From assembly GCA_050012675.1 (NCBI GenBank), contig JBEKGS010000009.1, positions 16,211 to 80,210 on the forward strand: a stretch of DNA of 64,000 bases. Reading direction: 5' to 3'. This DNA comes from Fen-455 sp050012675. GTDB taxonomy: Bacteria; Actinomycetota; Acidimicrobiia; Acidimicrobiales; Bog-793. Position 1 is the stretch's first letter. Each line of letters opens with the position of its first letter. The translations under genes and the position numbers were made by a program. The notes beneath the pieces were generated by a model. That model searched no databases and had not been told where the DNA came from. It saw only the letters and a program-made list of their open reading frames with translations. Of the stretch, positions 8,549-16,775 are shown piece after piece.

Positions 8549-9280
8549 TCAGGGGACGACGCTCACCGGCGCCGAGCCGCCGATCCAGGCGTCGGCCGGG
8601 TAGCCCTCGTCCTCCCAGTACCCGTCGACCACCTTGTTGGTGACCTCGATCCGGTTCAGCCACTTGATGGACTTGTAGCCGTACATGGGCGCGACGTAGA
8701 GCCGGACGGGACCACCGTGGTCGGTCGTGACATTGGTGCCGAGCATCTTGTCGGCCACGAGGACGTCGGGGAGGTGCGCCTGGGTGAGCGTGAGGCTCTC
8801 GGTGTACAGGCCGTCGGCCGAGAAGAACCTCAACGCACTGGCCTCGGAGGTCACCCCGGCGCGTTCGAGCACGTCGGAAAGTCGCACTCCCTCCCAGTGC
8901 ACGTCCGGCACGACCCAGCCCGTCACGCACTGGAACTGATGGACGAGACTTGTCCGCTTCATCGACCTGAGGTCGGCGAGGCTGAGCCGGAGCGGCTGGT
9001 CGACCATGCCGTCGACGGTGAGCTTGTAGGTGTCGGCGGGAACGACCGGATAACCGTTGGTCACCGTGTAGTAACGGAACTCGTCGTCCCCGGGCAACGG
9101 GACACCGATGGCGTTGCTCACAGCGCTGCTCACACCGCCAAGGGCGCCGTCGATCTTCTTGCCGGCGACGATGCCGATGCCTGCCAGACCGAGTATCCCG
9201 AGCACGGTCCGACGTCCGACGTGGACCGTGCTCGATCCAGGACCGGCACGCCCCGACGATTGCTGCGACTCCTCGGCCAT
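8549..9280 (-). CDS. Sulfite-oxidase-fold molybdopterin oxidoreductase, exported
   Basis: A 243-residue protein with a twin-arginine-like start (GRRTVLGILGLAGIGI, residues about 22-37), suggesting folded export by Tat. The rest is an oxidoreductase molybdopterin-binding domain of the sulfite oxidase / YedY-MsrP fold: LTVDGMVDQPLRLSLADL, the Mo-ligand Cys in HQFQCVTGW, then HGGPVRLYVAPMYGYKSIKW. A dimerisation domain is absent, as in MsrP. With the cytochrome b gene downstream it probably forms a two-component membrane oxidoreductase. The substrate could be methionine sulfoxide or something else; the sequence does not decide it. Confidence 0.83.
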   Translation of the reverse strand: MAEESQQSSGRAGPGSSTVHVGRRTVLGILGLAGIGIVAGKKIDGALGGVSSAVSNAIGVPLPGDDEFRYYTVTNGYPVVPADTYKLTVDGMVDQPLRLSLADLRSMKRTSLVHQFQCVTGWVVPDVHWEGVRLSDVLERAGVTSEASALRFFSADGLYTESLTLTQAHLPDVLVADKMLGTNVTTDHGGPVRLYVAPMYGYKSIKWLNRIEVTNKVVDGYWEDEGYPADAWIGGSAPVSVVP

Positions 9281-9345
9281 TGAACACCCCCACTTGCCAT
9301 CCGCCCCACCGGCTCGCAGTACTGTCCGCTGTCGGCCCCTCCGCG

Positions 9346-10254
9346 TTACATCGTAGGTCCGGGACCCGCGATCTCGACCGCGCCCGACGAAAGGGGGGCC
9401 GCGCGAGGCCGCCTTCGGGTCGCGAGGACCGAGCCTGCGATAACCAGCGGGAAGCCGAGACCGAGGCCGATCGTGAAGGGCTCGCCGAGCAGGGCGACGC
9501 CCAGGACGAGGGCCACCGCCGGGTTCACGTAGGTGACGACGACCACCCGCACCGGGCCGATCTCGTTGATGAGGGCGAAGAACACGATGAACCCGCTAAG
9601 GGTCGGCACGACCGCAAGGCCGATCACCGACCAGGTCACCTCGGCTGACATGTGGGCCGGGAGGTTGGAGAGCGCAAAGGGCGCGTAGACGACGGCGGCC
9701 ACGGCAAGCGAGCCGGCCACCACGGAAAGGTTCGGGAGGTCGGACAGGTAGCGGTTGAAGATCCGCGGCCCTACGGCATAGCCGACGACGGGAACGAGCA
9801 TGGCCGCGATCGGCCACACCGTGGCTCCGCGGACGTCGACACCGACCAGCAGCGCCACGCCACCGAGACCGACGAGGAGCCCGCCGATCTGGGTGCGGTC
9901 AAAGCGGTCCTCGTCCCCGCTCAACCTGGAGATCAGGGCCCCCACGAGCGGCGCCGCGGCGATGAGCAGTCCGGCGAGGGAACTCGACAGGCGCTCTTCG
10001 GCACGAAAGAGCATGAGCCACGAGAGGAGGATCTCTGCTGCGGTGTAGGCGAGCAACGGCCGCCAGCGCCGGATCAGTGCGGGCACCTGTCCCCGCAGGG
10101 CCACCACCGGCGCCAGTGCCAAGGCCACGGGCGCCGTGCGGAAGAAGATGAGCGTCGAGGGCGCTACCTCGCGCACCGAGATGCGTATCAGCAGGTAAGG
10201 CACGCCCCAGATGACGCTGAGGGCCGCGAAGAGCAGCCAGGCGCGCCTCGACAC
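9346..10254 (-). CDS. EamA/DMT-superfamily membrane transporter
   Basis: A 302-residue membrane protein with about ten hydrophobic segments in two similar halves. It opens WLLFAALSVIWGVPYLLI, the typical first EamA repeat, and the second half has ALINEIGPVRVVVVTYVNPAVALVLG, the canonical EamA-2 signature. Family members export metabolites such as amino acids; the substrate is unknown. The GTG start has TACGGT seven bases upstream and no ribosome-binding site. Neighbours on both sides are unrelated. Confidence 0.87.
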   Translation of the reverse strand: MSRRAWLLFAALSVIWGVPYLLIRISVREVAPSTLIFFRTAPVALALAPVVALRGQVPALIRRWRPLLAYTAAEILLSWLMLFRAEERLSSSLAGLLIAAAPLVGALISRLSGDEDRFDRTQIGGLLVGLGGVALLVGVDVRGATVWPIAAMLVPVVGYAVGPRIFNRYLSDLPNLSVVAGSLAVAAVVYAPFALSNLPAHMSAEVTWSVIGLAVVPTLSGFIVFFALINEIGPVRVVVVTYVNPAVALVLGVALLGEPFTIGLGLGFPLVIAGSVLATRRRPRAAPLSSGAVEIAGPGPTM

Positions 10255-10261
10255 AGCAAGG

Positions 10262-10267
10262 ACCGTA
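10262..10267 (-). promoter_or_regulatory. Candidate -10 (TACGGT) for the EamA transporter gene
   Basis: TACGGT on the minus strand sits seven bases before the GTG at 10254, consistent with a leaderless transcript. Confidence 0.45.
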
Positions 10268-10296
10268 ATACCTCGGCGAGCACGCGCCGAATCGGG

Positions 10297-11736
10297 CTAA
10301 TGAACGGGGGGCAGGAGAACGCCGGGGTTGAGTATTCCCTCCGGGTCGAGAGCGTTCTTGACTCTGCGCATGACCTCGAGGTCGCCGGGCGAGCGAGCCT
10401 CAGTGACGAAGTCGCGCTTCGCGACGCCGACTCCGTGCTCGGCGCTGATGGACCCGCCGCGCTGAGTGACCATGCGGAACACGGCATCGTCGGCCCGGTA
10501 GTCCTCGGGCTCGGGGCCGATGATGTTGACGTGCAGGTTGCCGTCACCGACGTGCCCGAACATGACGACCCTCGTGTCCCTGGCGCCACCGAGGGCGGCT
10601 GAGATCGCGGGCCGGACGGCACCGGCGAACTCGGCGAGGGCCTTCAAGGGCAGGGTCAGGTCGAGCTTGTGCGGCACCCCTATGGTGGCGATCGCCTCGG
10701 TGTGACGCTCGCGGTAGGCCCATAGCCGGGCGCGGGCCGCGGCGTGGTCGCCGACGGCGATCTCGGTGACACCGGGGGCGTCCTCGACGGCGTCTGCGAG
10801 CATGCCCGTCGGGTCCTGCCCGCCGCAGGCCTCGACGAGGAGCCAGGCGTCCGCGTCCTTGCCCGGTGGGGCGGGAAGGCCGGTCGCTTCCCGGACGAGC
10901 GCCATGCCTTCGCGAAATACGAGCTCCAGCGCCTCGATGCCGTCCACGCGCCGGCGCAGCCGGGCCGCCAGGGCGAGCGCGACCTGTGATACGGAGCGGA
11001 CGCGCTCGTCCGGGTCGGGAGAGCAGTGCCCGGCCCCCTCGAGGCCGATCAGGGCCGTGACACGGAACAGGGGAGCCGGGACCAGGTGGAGGACGACCTT
11101 TGTGACCACGCCGAGAGTGCCTTCGCTTCCGGCGATCAACTGGGCCAGGTCGTAGCCGACGTTGTCCTTCACGAGACCCGACAGGCGGCTGGCAACGGTG
11201 CCGTCGGCGAGAACGACCTCGAGACCGCCGAGGCGGGCGCGCATCGGGCCGTGGCGGATGACGTGGATGCCGCCCGCGTTGGTGGCGACCATGCCGCCGA
11301 GAGTCGCGGAGTCGCGCGCCGCGAGGTCGATGCCCAGCTCGGCGTGCACACCGGCTGCGGCCGCTTGGGCCGCGGCCAGTGTCGTGCCGGCCTCTGCCAC
11401 GAGCAGGCCCTCGTCGCCGTCGCAGCTGATGACGCGACCAAGGCGGGTGAGGCTCAGCACGACCTCGCCGTTGCGGGGCACCGAGCCGCCCACGAGTCCT
11501 GTGTTGCCTCCTTGGGGGACCACACCGAGGTGGAACCGGTTGCAGGCTTGCAGCACCTTGGCGACTTCGGCGGTGTCGGCGGGCCGGACGACGACAAGGG
11601 CCGGTCCACCGAAGCGTCTCGTCCAGTCGAGCTCGTAGGAGGCTTTGAGATCCGGGTCGCTGAGGCAGTTGTCGGGCCCCACGGCATCGTTCAAGGCAGC
11701 CAGGAAGCCTTCGGGTCCCTGTAGGGGGTCGGCCAT
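10297..11736 (-). CDS. FAD-linked oxidase, GlcD / D-lactate dehydrogenase type
   Basis: A 479-residue flavoprotein of the VAO/PCMH family. The FAD domain covers about residues 40-220 with GVVPQGGNTGLVGGSVP, ATLGGMVATNAGG and NVGYDLAQLIAGSEGTLGVVTK. The C-terminal FAD-oxidase domain has HVGDGNLHVNI and ends with GSISAEHGVG and ALDPEGILNPGVLL, the usual GlcD-like end. It oxidises a 2-hydroxyacid (glycolate, D-lactate or D-2-hydroxyglutarate). No GlcE/GlcF partner is adjacent, so it probably acts alone, like D-lactate or D-2-hydroxyglutarate dehydrogenases. Confidence 0.87.
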   Translation of the reverse strand: MADPLQGPEGFLAALNDAVGPDNCLSDPDLKASYELDWTRRFGGPALVVVRPADTAEVAKVLQACNRFHLGVVPQGGNTGLVGGSVPRNGEVVLSLTRLGRVISCDGDEGLLVAEAGTTLAAAQAAAAGVHAELGIDLAARDSATLGGMVATNAGGIHVIRHGPMRARLGGLEVVLADGTVASRLSGLVKDNVGYDLAQLIAGSEGTLGVVTKVVLHLVPAPLFRVTALIGLEGAGHCSPDPDERVRSVSQVALALAARLRRRVDGIEALELVFREGMALVREATGLPAPPGKDADAWLLVEACGGQDPTGMLADAVEDAPGVTEIAVGDHAAARARLWAYRERHTEAIATIGVPHKLDLTLPLKALAEFAGAVRPAISAALGGARDTRVVMFGHVGDGNLHVNIIGPEPEDYRADDAVFRMVTQRGGSISAEHGVGVAKRDFVTEARSPGDLEVMRRVKNALDPEGILNPGVLLPPVH

Positions 11737-11833
11737 GAGGCGATCTTCTCACGGCTGGCGAGCCCGTCCCCGTTAGGTTGTCGACCGTGGGCGGCGACCG
11801 GACCGCAGAGCGCGCCTTGCAAGGTCACGCGCC

Positions 11834-13030
11834 GTGAGCCAGCTGCCGGGCGTAGCAGATGCCGGCGCTCGGCCGCCTCGGTGGCCGGCGACGCTCGGTG
11901 AGGTGGCGACCTCGTATCTCCGCCTGGGCACGACAGCATTCGGCGGACCCGCTTCGCACATCGCGATGATGCGCTCCGAGCTCGTCATGCGCAGGCACTG
12001 GGTGAGCGAGCAGGACCTCCTCGATTTCATCGGGGCCGCGAGCCTGCTTCCTGGGCCGACCTCGACCGAGGTCGCCCTCATGTTGGCCCGCCGCCGGCGA
12101 GGTTGGGCGGGCCTGCTTGTCGGGGGCAGCTGTTTCATCATCCCGTCGATGCTTCTCGTGCTGGTCCTTTCCTGGGCTTACGTGCGTTACGGGACGACGC
12201 AGGCGGGCACCGGCGTGCTGTTCGGCGTCAAGCCGGTGGTCGTGGCCATCATCGCCAGCGCGATGGTGGGATTGGCGAGGACCGCCGTCAAACGCCTCGT
12301 TCTCGCTCTGGTCGGCGGCGCCTGCCTTGTGGCGTACTTTCTGGGCGTCGGCCCGCTGGCGATCCTTCTCGGCGCCGCTCTCGTCGTCACTCTCGCCGAC
12401 AACGGCCGCACGCTGTTACGAGGCGCCCCGGGTGGCGCGGCTATCGCCGTTCCGGTGCTTGCCAGGCTGAACCTCCAGGCCCACGCGGGATCCCGGAATT
12501 TCGCGCGGGCCTCGCTCGTGGCGGTGTTCCTCGAGTTCTTGAAGCTCGGCGCCATCGTCTTCGGGTCCGGCTACGTGCTCGTCTCGTATCTCCACGGCGA
12601 TCTCGTTCTCGGCAACCATTGGCTGACACAGTCGCAGCTGCTGGCGACAGTGGCCATCGGGCAGGTGACCCCGGGGCCGGTGTTCACGACGGCGACCTCG
12701 ATCGGCTATCTGGTCGGTGGCCTGCCCGGTGCCTTGCTCGCCACTCTGGCCATCTTCCTGCCGTCGTTCGTGCTCGTCGCCGCCCTCATGCCCTTTTTGG
12801 GACGCGCGAGGCGCTCGGTGTGGAGCGCGTCGGCTCTCGACGGGGTCAATGTCGCCGCCGTGGCCCTCATGACCGGCGTCAGCGTGCAACTCGGCCGAGC
12901 AAGCCTGGTCGACTGGGTCACTGTGCTCACCGGATTGTGCAGTCTGGGACTGATCCTGCGGTGGCGGGTGAACGCGACTTGGCTCGTTCTCGCAGGCGCG
13001 GGCGTCGGCCTCTTGCACGCTTTGGCCTGA
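11834..13030 (+). CDS. Chromate transporter family protein (ChrA-like, two CHR domains)
   Basis: A 398-residue membrane protein with two CHR repeats. The N-terminal one has RLGTTAFGGPASHIAMM, followed by DLLDFIGAASLLPGPTSTEVA. The second has FLEFLKLGAIVFGSGYVLVSYL and ATVAIGQVTPGPVFTTATSIGYL. Full-length ChrA proteins couple anion export to the proton-motive force and can give chromate resistance; many homologues have other or unknown anion substrates. It is transcribed alone, divergent from the FAD oxidase and convergent with the NUDIX gene. The GTG start is taken because the first CHR motif needs the N-terminal stretch. Confidence 0.87.
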   Translation: MSQLPGVADAGARPPRWPATLGEVATSYLRLGTTAFGGPASHIAMMRSELVMRRHWVSEQDLLDFIGAASLLPGPTSTEVALMLARRRRGWAGLLVGGSCFIIPSMLLVLVLSWAYVRYGTTQAGTGVLFGVKPVVVAIIASAMVGLARTAVKRLVLALVGGACLVAYFLGVGPLAILLGAALVVTLADNGRTLLRGAPGGAAIAVPVLARLNLQAHAGSRNFARASLVAVFLEFLKLGAIVFGSGYVLVSYLHGDLVLGNHWLTQSQLLATVAIGQVTPGPVFTTATSIGYLVGGLPGALLATLAIFLPSFVLVAALMPFLGRARRSVWSASALDGVNVAAVALMTGVSVQLGRASLVDWVTVLTGLCSLGLILRWRVNATWLVLAGAGVGLLHALA

Positions 13031-13067
13031 GACCGGCCCGGCCGGCTCGCTGGCCACTGGTTGATCG

Positions 13068-13496
13068 TCAAAGAGTGCCGACGGACGCGAGCAGGTCCCG
13101 GTCGTGCGAGTAGCTGAGCAGGGCTGGGGCGTCTGCGAGCGACGGCCAGCGGAGCTCGTCAACTTCTGCGGTGGGCTCGAAAGCACCCGCGACAGGCTGC
13201 ATGAGCCAGTAGGAGACGACCTTCAGGCGGCCCCGGCGATCGGCGTACTCGACCTGGCCGACGAACCTGCCGAGGTGGCAGCTGAAGCCCGTTTCCTCGC
13301 GCACCTCCCTGAGAGCGCACTCGGTGGCGGTCTCGTCGAGCTCGAGCTTGCCCTTGGGCAGCGACCAGTCGAGGTGCTCGGGGCGGTGCACGACGGCGAC
13401 CTCCCAACCGCCCGAGTCGCCGGCGCGAAGGACGATCCCTCCCGCGGCGTGCACGACATCGGGGCCGGCGGGCCCGCCAGGCGGTGGCTCGCTCAT
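13068..13496 (-). CDS. NUDIX hydrolase, MutT1-like single domain
   Basis: A 142-residue NUDIX hydrolase. After AAGGIVLRAGDSGGWEVAVVHRP comes DWSLPKGKLELDETATECALREVREETGFSC, which contains the GX5EX7REUXEEXGU box. Enzymes of this type hydrolyse oxidised nucleotides or dinucleoside polyphosphates. Mycobacterial MutT1 carries an added histidine-phosphatase domain that is absent here. The ATG at 13496 is fixed by a TACCGT seven bases upstream. It is divergent from a CYTH-CHAD protein gene only 63 bp away, so both may answer to phosphate or polyphosphate state (inference). Confidence 0.9.
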   Translation of the reverse strand: MSEPPPGGPAGPDVVHAAGGIVLRAGDSGGWEVAVVHRPEHLDWSLPKGKLELDETATECALREVREETGFSCHLGRFVGQVEYADRRGRLKVVSYWLMQPVAGAFEPTAEVDELRWPSLADAPALLSYSHDRDLLASVGTL

Positions 13497-13503
13497 AGGC
13501 CCG

Positions 13504-13509
13504 ACGGTA
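13504..13509 (-). promoter_or_regulatory. Candidate -10 (TACCGT) for the NUDIX gene
   Basis: TACCGT on the minus strand, seven bases before the ATG at 13496; no ribosome-binding site is present between them. It shares a 63-bp divergent intergenic region with the CHAD gene's own -10. Confidence 0.5.
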
Positions 13510-13546
13510 ACCGATGGCGCCCTGAAGGAATCTCGTCCTATGCGGC

Positions 13547-13552
13547 TAGCTT
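13547..13552 (+). promoter_or_regulatory. Candidate -10 (TAGCTT) for the CYTH-CHAD gene
   Basis: TAGCTT is followed by seven bases and the ATG at 13560. This supports that ATG over other in-frame upstream codons, which lie inside the opposite NUDIX gene. Confidence 0.45.
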
Positions 13553-13559
13553 GTATCCC

Positions 13560-15476
13560 ATGTCCGCACCAGGGGAGTCTCGAACGGACATCGAGGTCGA
13601 GTGGCAGCTCGACGCCCTCGACCTGCGGCCGGTCGAACGCTGGCTGGCCTTGCGCACAGGTCTTACGACCCTTGTCGAGCCGGTCCTGGGACTCGGGATC
13701 GTCCCGGGCGCACCCAAGCGGCTTGTCGACGACTATGTGGACACCGAGGACTGGCGGATGGGCCGGGCCGGTTACGTCCTTCGCGTGAGAAGGCGTGCAG
13801 GGCGCTTGGAGGCGACGCTCAAGGACCTCGCCACCGCTACGAAAGGACTGCGCCGCCGCCTCGAGGTGACCCAACCTCTGCCCGCGTCCGGCCTGTTGGG
13901 CCTTGACCGCACGGGCGAGGTCGGGTGGCGTGTGGACGCCCTCGTCGGAGCGCGTGACTTGAACCAGGTGCTCGAAGTGCGGACTCGGCGCCGGCCTTTC
14001 GATCTCACGATCCACGGTGAGAAGATCGGTGAGCTCGCGTTGGACGACACCGTCATCGCGATCGGCCATGAGCGACGACGGCTCCGCCTGACTCGCGTCG
14101 AGGTTGAGGTGCGGCCTGCGTGGGTGGATGCGATGCAACCGTTCGTGGAGAGGTTGCGACGCGAGTGCGGCCTTCAGCCGGCAACCCTCTCCAAGTTCGA
14201 GGCCGGCCTGATGGCGGCCGGGATCAGCATCCCGGGACTGCCTGATCTCGGGCCGATCGCCGTGTCTGCGGACTCGACCCTCGGCGAGCTCGCCTACCGG
14301 GTGTTGCGCCGGGAGGCATCGGCGATGCTCGCCCACGTGCCCGGCACCCGCCTCGGGGAGGACATCGAGTCGCTCCACCAGATGAGGGTGGCGACGAGGC
14401 GGATGCGGGCCGGGATGGAGATGTTCGCCACGGTTCTCCCCGTCAGGGCTCAGCGCCTGCGTGCCGAGCTGGGCTGGCTGGCGGCGCTGCTCGGCGAGGT
14501 GCGCGACCTGGACATCCAGCTCGGCCGTTTCGACGACTGGACCGAGGAGATGCCGGGCGATCATCGCGAGGCCCTGGACGAGCTGGCCGACCTGCTCGCC
14601 GGCCACCGCGTGCTGGCGAGAAGGGCCCTGCTCGAGGCCCTGGACTCGCGGCGCTACGAGCGGCTCGTGAGCGGACTCGTGGCCATGCTCGCACAGGGTC
14701 CCTCGCCACGTTCTGTCGCGTGCCGCGTCCCTGCGGTGACGGCCATGCCGACACTGATCTGCGAGAGGCACAGTGCGGCCAGGAAGGCTGCCGGACGGGC
14801 CAAGCGGTCGGGGGTGGCGGCCGACTACCACCGGCTGCGTATCCGCGCCAAGAGGCTCCGTTACTCGCTCGAGTTCGCCACGGGCCTTTACAACGGTGAA
14901 TTGAAGGGCTTCATCCGCCAGATGACGCGGCTGCAAGATGCCCTCGGCTCCATGCAGGATGCCGCCGTCGCCTCCTCGCGCCTCGAGGCGATCGCCCTCA
15001 CCGAGGAGGGTGCCTCGCTTTCGCGTGCCGCCGTCTTCGCCATGGGTGGTGTCGCCAGGCAGTACCGCATCGAGGCCGAGCATCTCCTCGACGGCATGCC
15101 CGAGCTTGTCAAGCTGCTGAAGGGCAAGGAATGGAAACGGGCCAGGTCCTTGATGGAGCTGCGCCTGAAGGCTGCGACGCCCCTCGTCGGCCCGCTCGGG
15201 ACAGCCACCGGCGCCCGGGGGGACTACCTGGCGGGCCGTGCGCGTCCGGCGCTTTCCCCCCCCGCCCTGGGCGCTTTTTCCGCGCCGCCCCCGGGACCTG
15301 TCCCCGAGCGGTCGCCTGAGGCCGAGACGGGCTCCACGGCCGGCGCGCCGGGCGGGGAGACCCCACCTGCCCCGGACGGCCAAGCAAAGCAGACAGACGA
15401 GGCAGGGCCTTCGGAGCTGCCGGCGCCGAACGGCTCGACGATCACACCGATCCGCCGTCAGGTTGCTCCCGGCTGA
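13560..15476 (+). CDS. CYTH and CHAD domain-containing protein
   Basis: A 638-residue, probably cytoplasmic protein. The N-terminal CYTH domain (about residues 8-205) has the EVEW start, the DDYVDTEDWRM strand, LRVRRRAGRLEATLK and KFEAG; CYTH tunnels bind triphosphates with Mg2+. The CHAD domain (about 230-540) is Arg/His-rich with ESLHQMRVATRRMRAGMEMF and DYHRLRIRAKRLRYSLEF; CHAD domains bind polyphosphate. A Pro/Gly/Ala-rich tail of roughly 80 residues follows. It contains a run of eight C at 15256-15263, which may be prone to slippage. The function is likely polyphosphate binding or regulation; catalysis is unproven. Confidence 0.88.
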   Translation: MSAPGESRTDIEVEWQLDALDLRPVERWLALRTGLTTLVEPVLGLGIVPGAPKRLVDDYVDTEDWRMGRAGYVLRVRRRAGRLEATLKDLATATKGLRRRLEVTQPLPASGLLGLDRTGEVGWRVDALVGARDLNQVLEVRTRRRPFDLTIHGEKIGELALDDTVIAIGHERRRLRLTRVEVEVRPAWVDAMQPFVERLRRECGLQPATLSKFEAGLMAAGISIPGLPDLGPIAVSADSTLGELAYRVLRREASAMLAHVPGTRLGEDIESLHQMRVATRRMRAGMEMFATVLPVRAQRLRAELGWLAALLGEVRDLDIQLGRFDDWTEEMPGDHREALDELADLLAGHRVLARRALLEALDSRRYERLVSGLVAMLAQGPSPRSVACRVPAVTAMPTLICERHSAARKAAGRAKRSGVAADYHRLRIRAKRLRYSLEFATGLYNGELKGFIRQMTRLQDALGSMQDAAVASSRLEAIALTEEGASLSRAAVFAMGGVARQYRIEAEHLLDGMPELVKLLKGKEWKRARSLMELRLKAATPLVGPLGTATGARGDYLAGRARPALSPPALGAFSAPPPGPVPERSPEAETGSTAGAPGGETPPAPDGQAKQTDEAGPSELPAPNGSTITPIRRQVAPG

Positions 15477-16233
15477 GGCGATCCGGATCGGCTCGCCCGG
15501 CTACCCGGCCGGGCTGGCTTGCATTCCCTCGCCTCCTGAGATCCTTTGGGTAAAAGGTGTGCCGCCACCTGAGGGCACCGTGGCCATAGTGGGCACGCGC
15601 CACCCGACGCGCTTTGGGCGCGACGTGGCGCAAAGGGCCGCCCGAGTGGCCGTCACCTCGGGGCTCGGTGTCGTCTCGGGCCTCGCGAGGGGAATCGACA
15701 CGGTCGCCCACGAGACGGCGTTGGAGGCGGGTGGCAGCACGTGGGCCGTGCTGGGCTCGGGTGTGGACGTGCCCACGCCGGTCTCCAACAAGGGCCTCGC
15801 CGAAGACATCCTCGCTCGCGGCGGCGGCCTTGTGTCCGAGCTCCCCCCGACTACCCCGGTCAGCCGGTGCAATCTCGTTGCCCGTGACCGCATTCAGTCA
15901 GGGCTCTCGCTCGCCGTGGTCATCTGCCAGTGCGAGACGTCGTCGGGAACCATGCACACCGCCCGCTTTGCCGTGGCACAGGGACGGCCCCTGGTTGTGG
16001 TCCGCCCCCGAGGCGACGACGCGGCGGTGATGGCGAGCAGCGGCAATGTCGCGCTCGCCGACCCGGGCGGTTGCGACCCCGCGCTCTTGGCGGCGAGGGG
16101 AGAGGTGGCCGAGCTGGTACGCGCGCGCAGGCCCGTGGCGGACGTCGTCGTCGATGACCCGGAGGAGCTCGCCGAGCTCTTCGGGCGCCTCCTCAGCGCT
16201 CAGCGGCGCCGTTCCAGGAGCCCGCGGATGTAG
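15463..16233 (+). CDS. DprA/Smf-like Rossmann-fold protein
   Basis: About 256 residues. The core is the DprA Rossmann fold: VAIVGTRHPTRFGRDVA, GLGVVSGLARGIDTVAHETAL, GGSTWAVLGSGVDVP, ILARGGGLVSELPP, and a variant RIQSGLSLAVVICQC in place of the usual RNRIIAGLS. DprA loads RecA on incoming single-stranded DNA, but many short paralogues have other roles in nucleotide or cytokinin-like chemistry. It lacks the N-terminal SAM and C-terminal winged-helix parts. No ATG or GTG is near the domain start. A TTG at 15463, overlapping the CHAD gene end by 14 bp, is the best guess. It overlaps the next gene tail-to-tail by 34 bp. Confidence 0.72.
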   Translation: MLPAEAIRIGSPGYPAGLACIPSPPEILWVKGVPPPEGTVAIVGTRHPTRFGRDVAQRAARVAVTSGLGVVSGLARGIDTVAHETALEAGGSTWAVLGSGVDVPTPVSNKGLAEDILARGGGLVSELPPTTPVSRCNLVARDRIQSGLSLAVVICQCETSSGTMHTARFAVAQGRPLVVVRPRGDDAAVMASSGNVALADPGGCDPALLAARGEVAELVRARRPVADVVVDDPEELAELFGRLLSAQRRRSRSPRM

Positions 16234-16709
16234 GCGGCCTGCCCGGCGTGTTGCAGATCGTCGGCGATCACGCTCACAAGCCTCACCCCGAGGGTGACCG
16301 GTGGGTCCCATCGCTCGTCCACGACCCGGTCCAAGTCGGCCTCGGACAGGTGCTGTACGAACCGGAGCGTGTTCGCGTGGACGGCTCGGAAGTACCCGCC
16401 GAGCAGCTCCGCATCGGCGGTGACTGAGCCAACCTGGTTGGGGCGATGGCCGTAGCCGGTGTCGGAGCTCTCGAGCGGGAGGGCGAAGCGCTGGGCGAAG
16501 CCCGAGGAGGTCCAGACCTGCTCGGTTCCGGCGACCTCGGAGATGTGGTCGTCCTGGACCCGGGTGAGGTGCCACACGAGCCAGGCGATCGAGTTCGCCT
16601 CGGGGTCGATCCGGGCGGTCAACTCGGCGGTCGAGAGATCGGCCAGCACTTCTTTCACGATCTCGTGGATACGCCCGAAACCGTCGCTCAACAGCTCAGT
16701 GCTTGTCAT
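16200..16709 (-). CDS. DinB-fold (mycothiol transferase-like, DUF664) protein
   Basis: A 169-residue four-helix-bundle protein. Metal-ligand His residues are in WLVWHLTRVQDDHI and in ADDLQHAGQAAYIRGLL, with VHANTLRFVQ between, as in the DinB/DUF664 family. That family includes thiol-S-transferases using mycothiol or bacillithiol. The ATG is preceded by GAGGAGG at good spacing. The gene's 3' end overlaps the 3' end of the DprA-like gene. The substrate is unknown; use of mycothiol would fit an actinobacterium but is inferred. Confidence 0.83.
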   Translation of the reverse strand: MTSTELLSDGFGRIHEIVKEVLADLSTAELTARIDPEANSIAWLVWHLTRVQDDHISEVAGTEQVWTSSGFAQRFALPLESSDTGYGHRPNQVGSVTADAELLGGYFRAVHANTLRFVQHLSEADLDRVVDERWDPPVTLGVRLVSVIADDLQHAGQAAYIRGLLERRR

Positions 16710-16775
16710 CTCGGTGCCTCCTCAGTGCATGGGGACCCCGCGAACTTAATGGGGCCGAGCCATGATTGCGCCAGC

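Noticed and set aside
13068..15383. A 771-codon open frame on the minus strand
   Set aside because: Only its last 142 codons (NUDIX domain) are protein-like; the rest is the antisense of the CYTH-CHAD gene.
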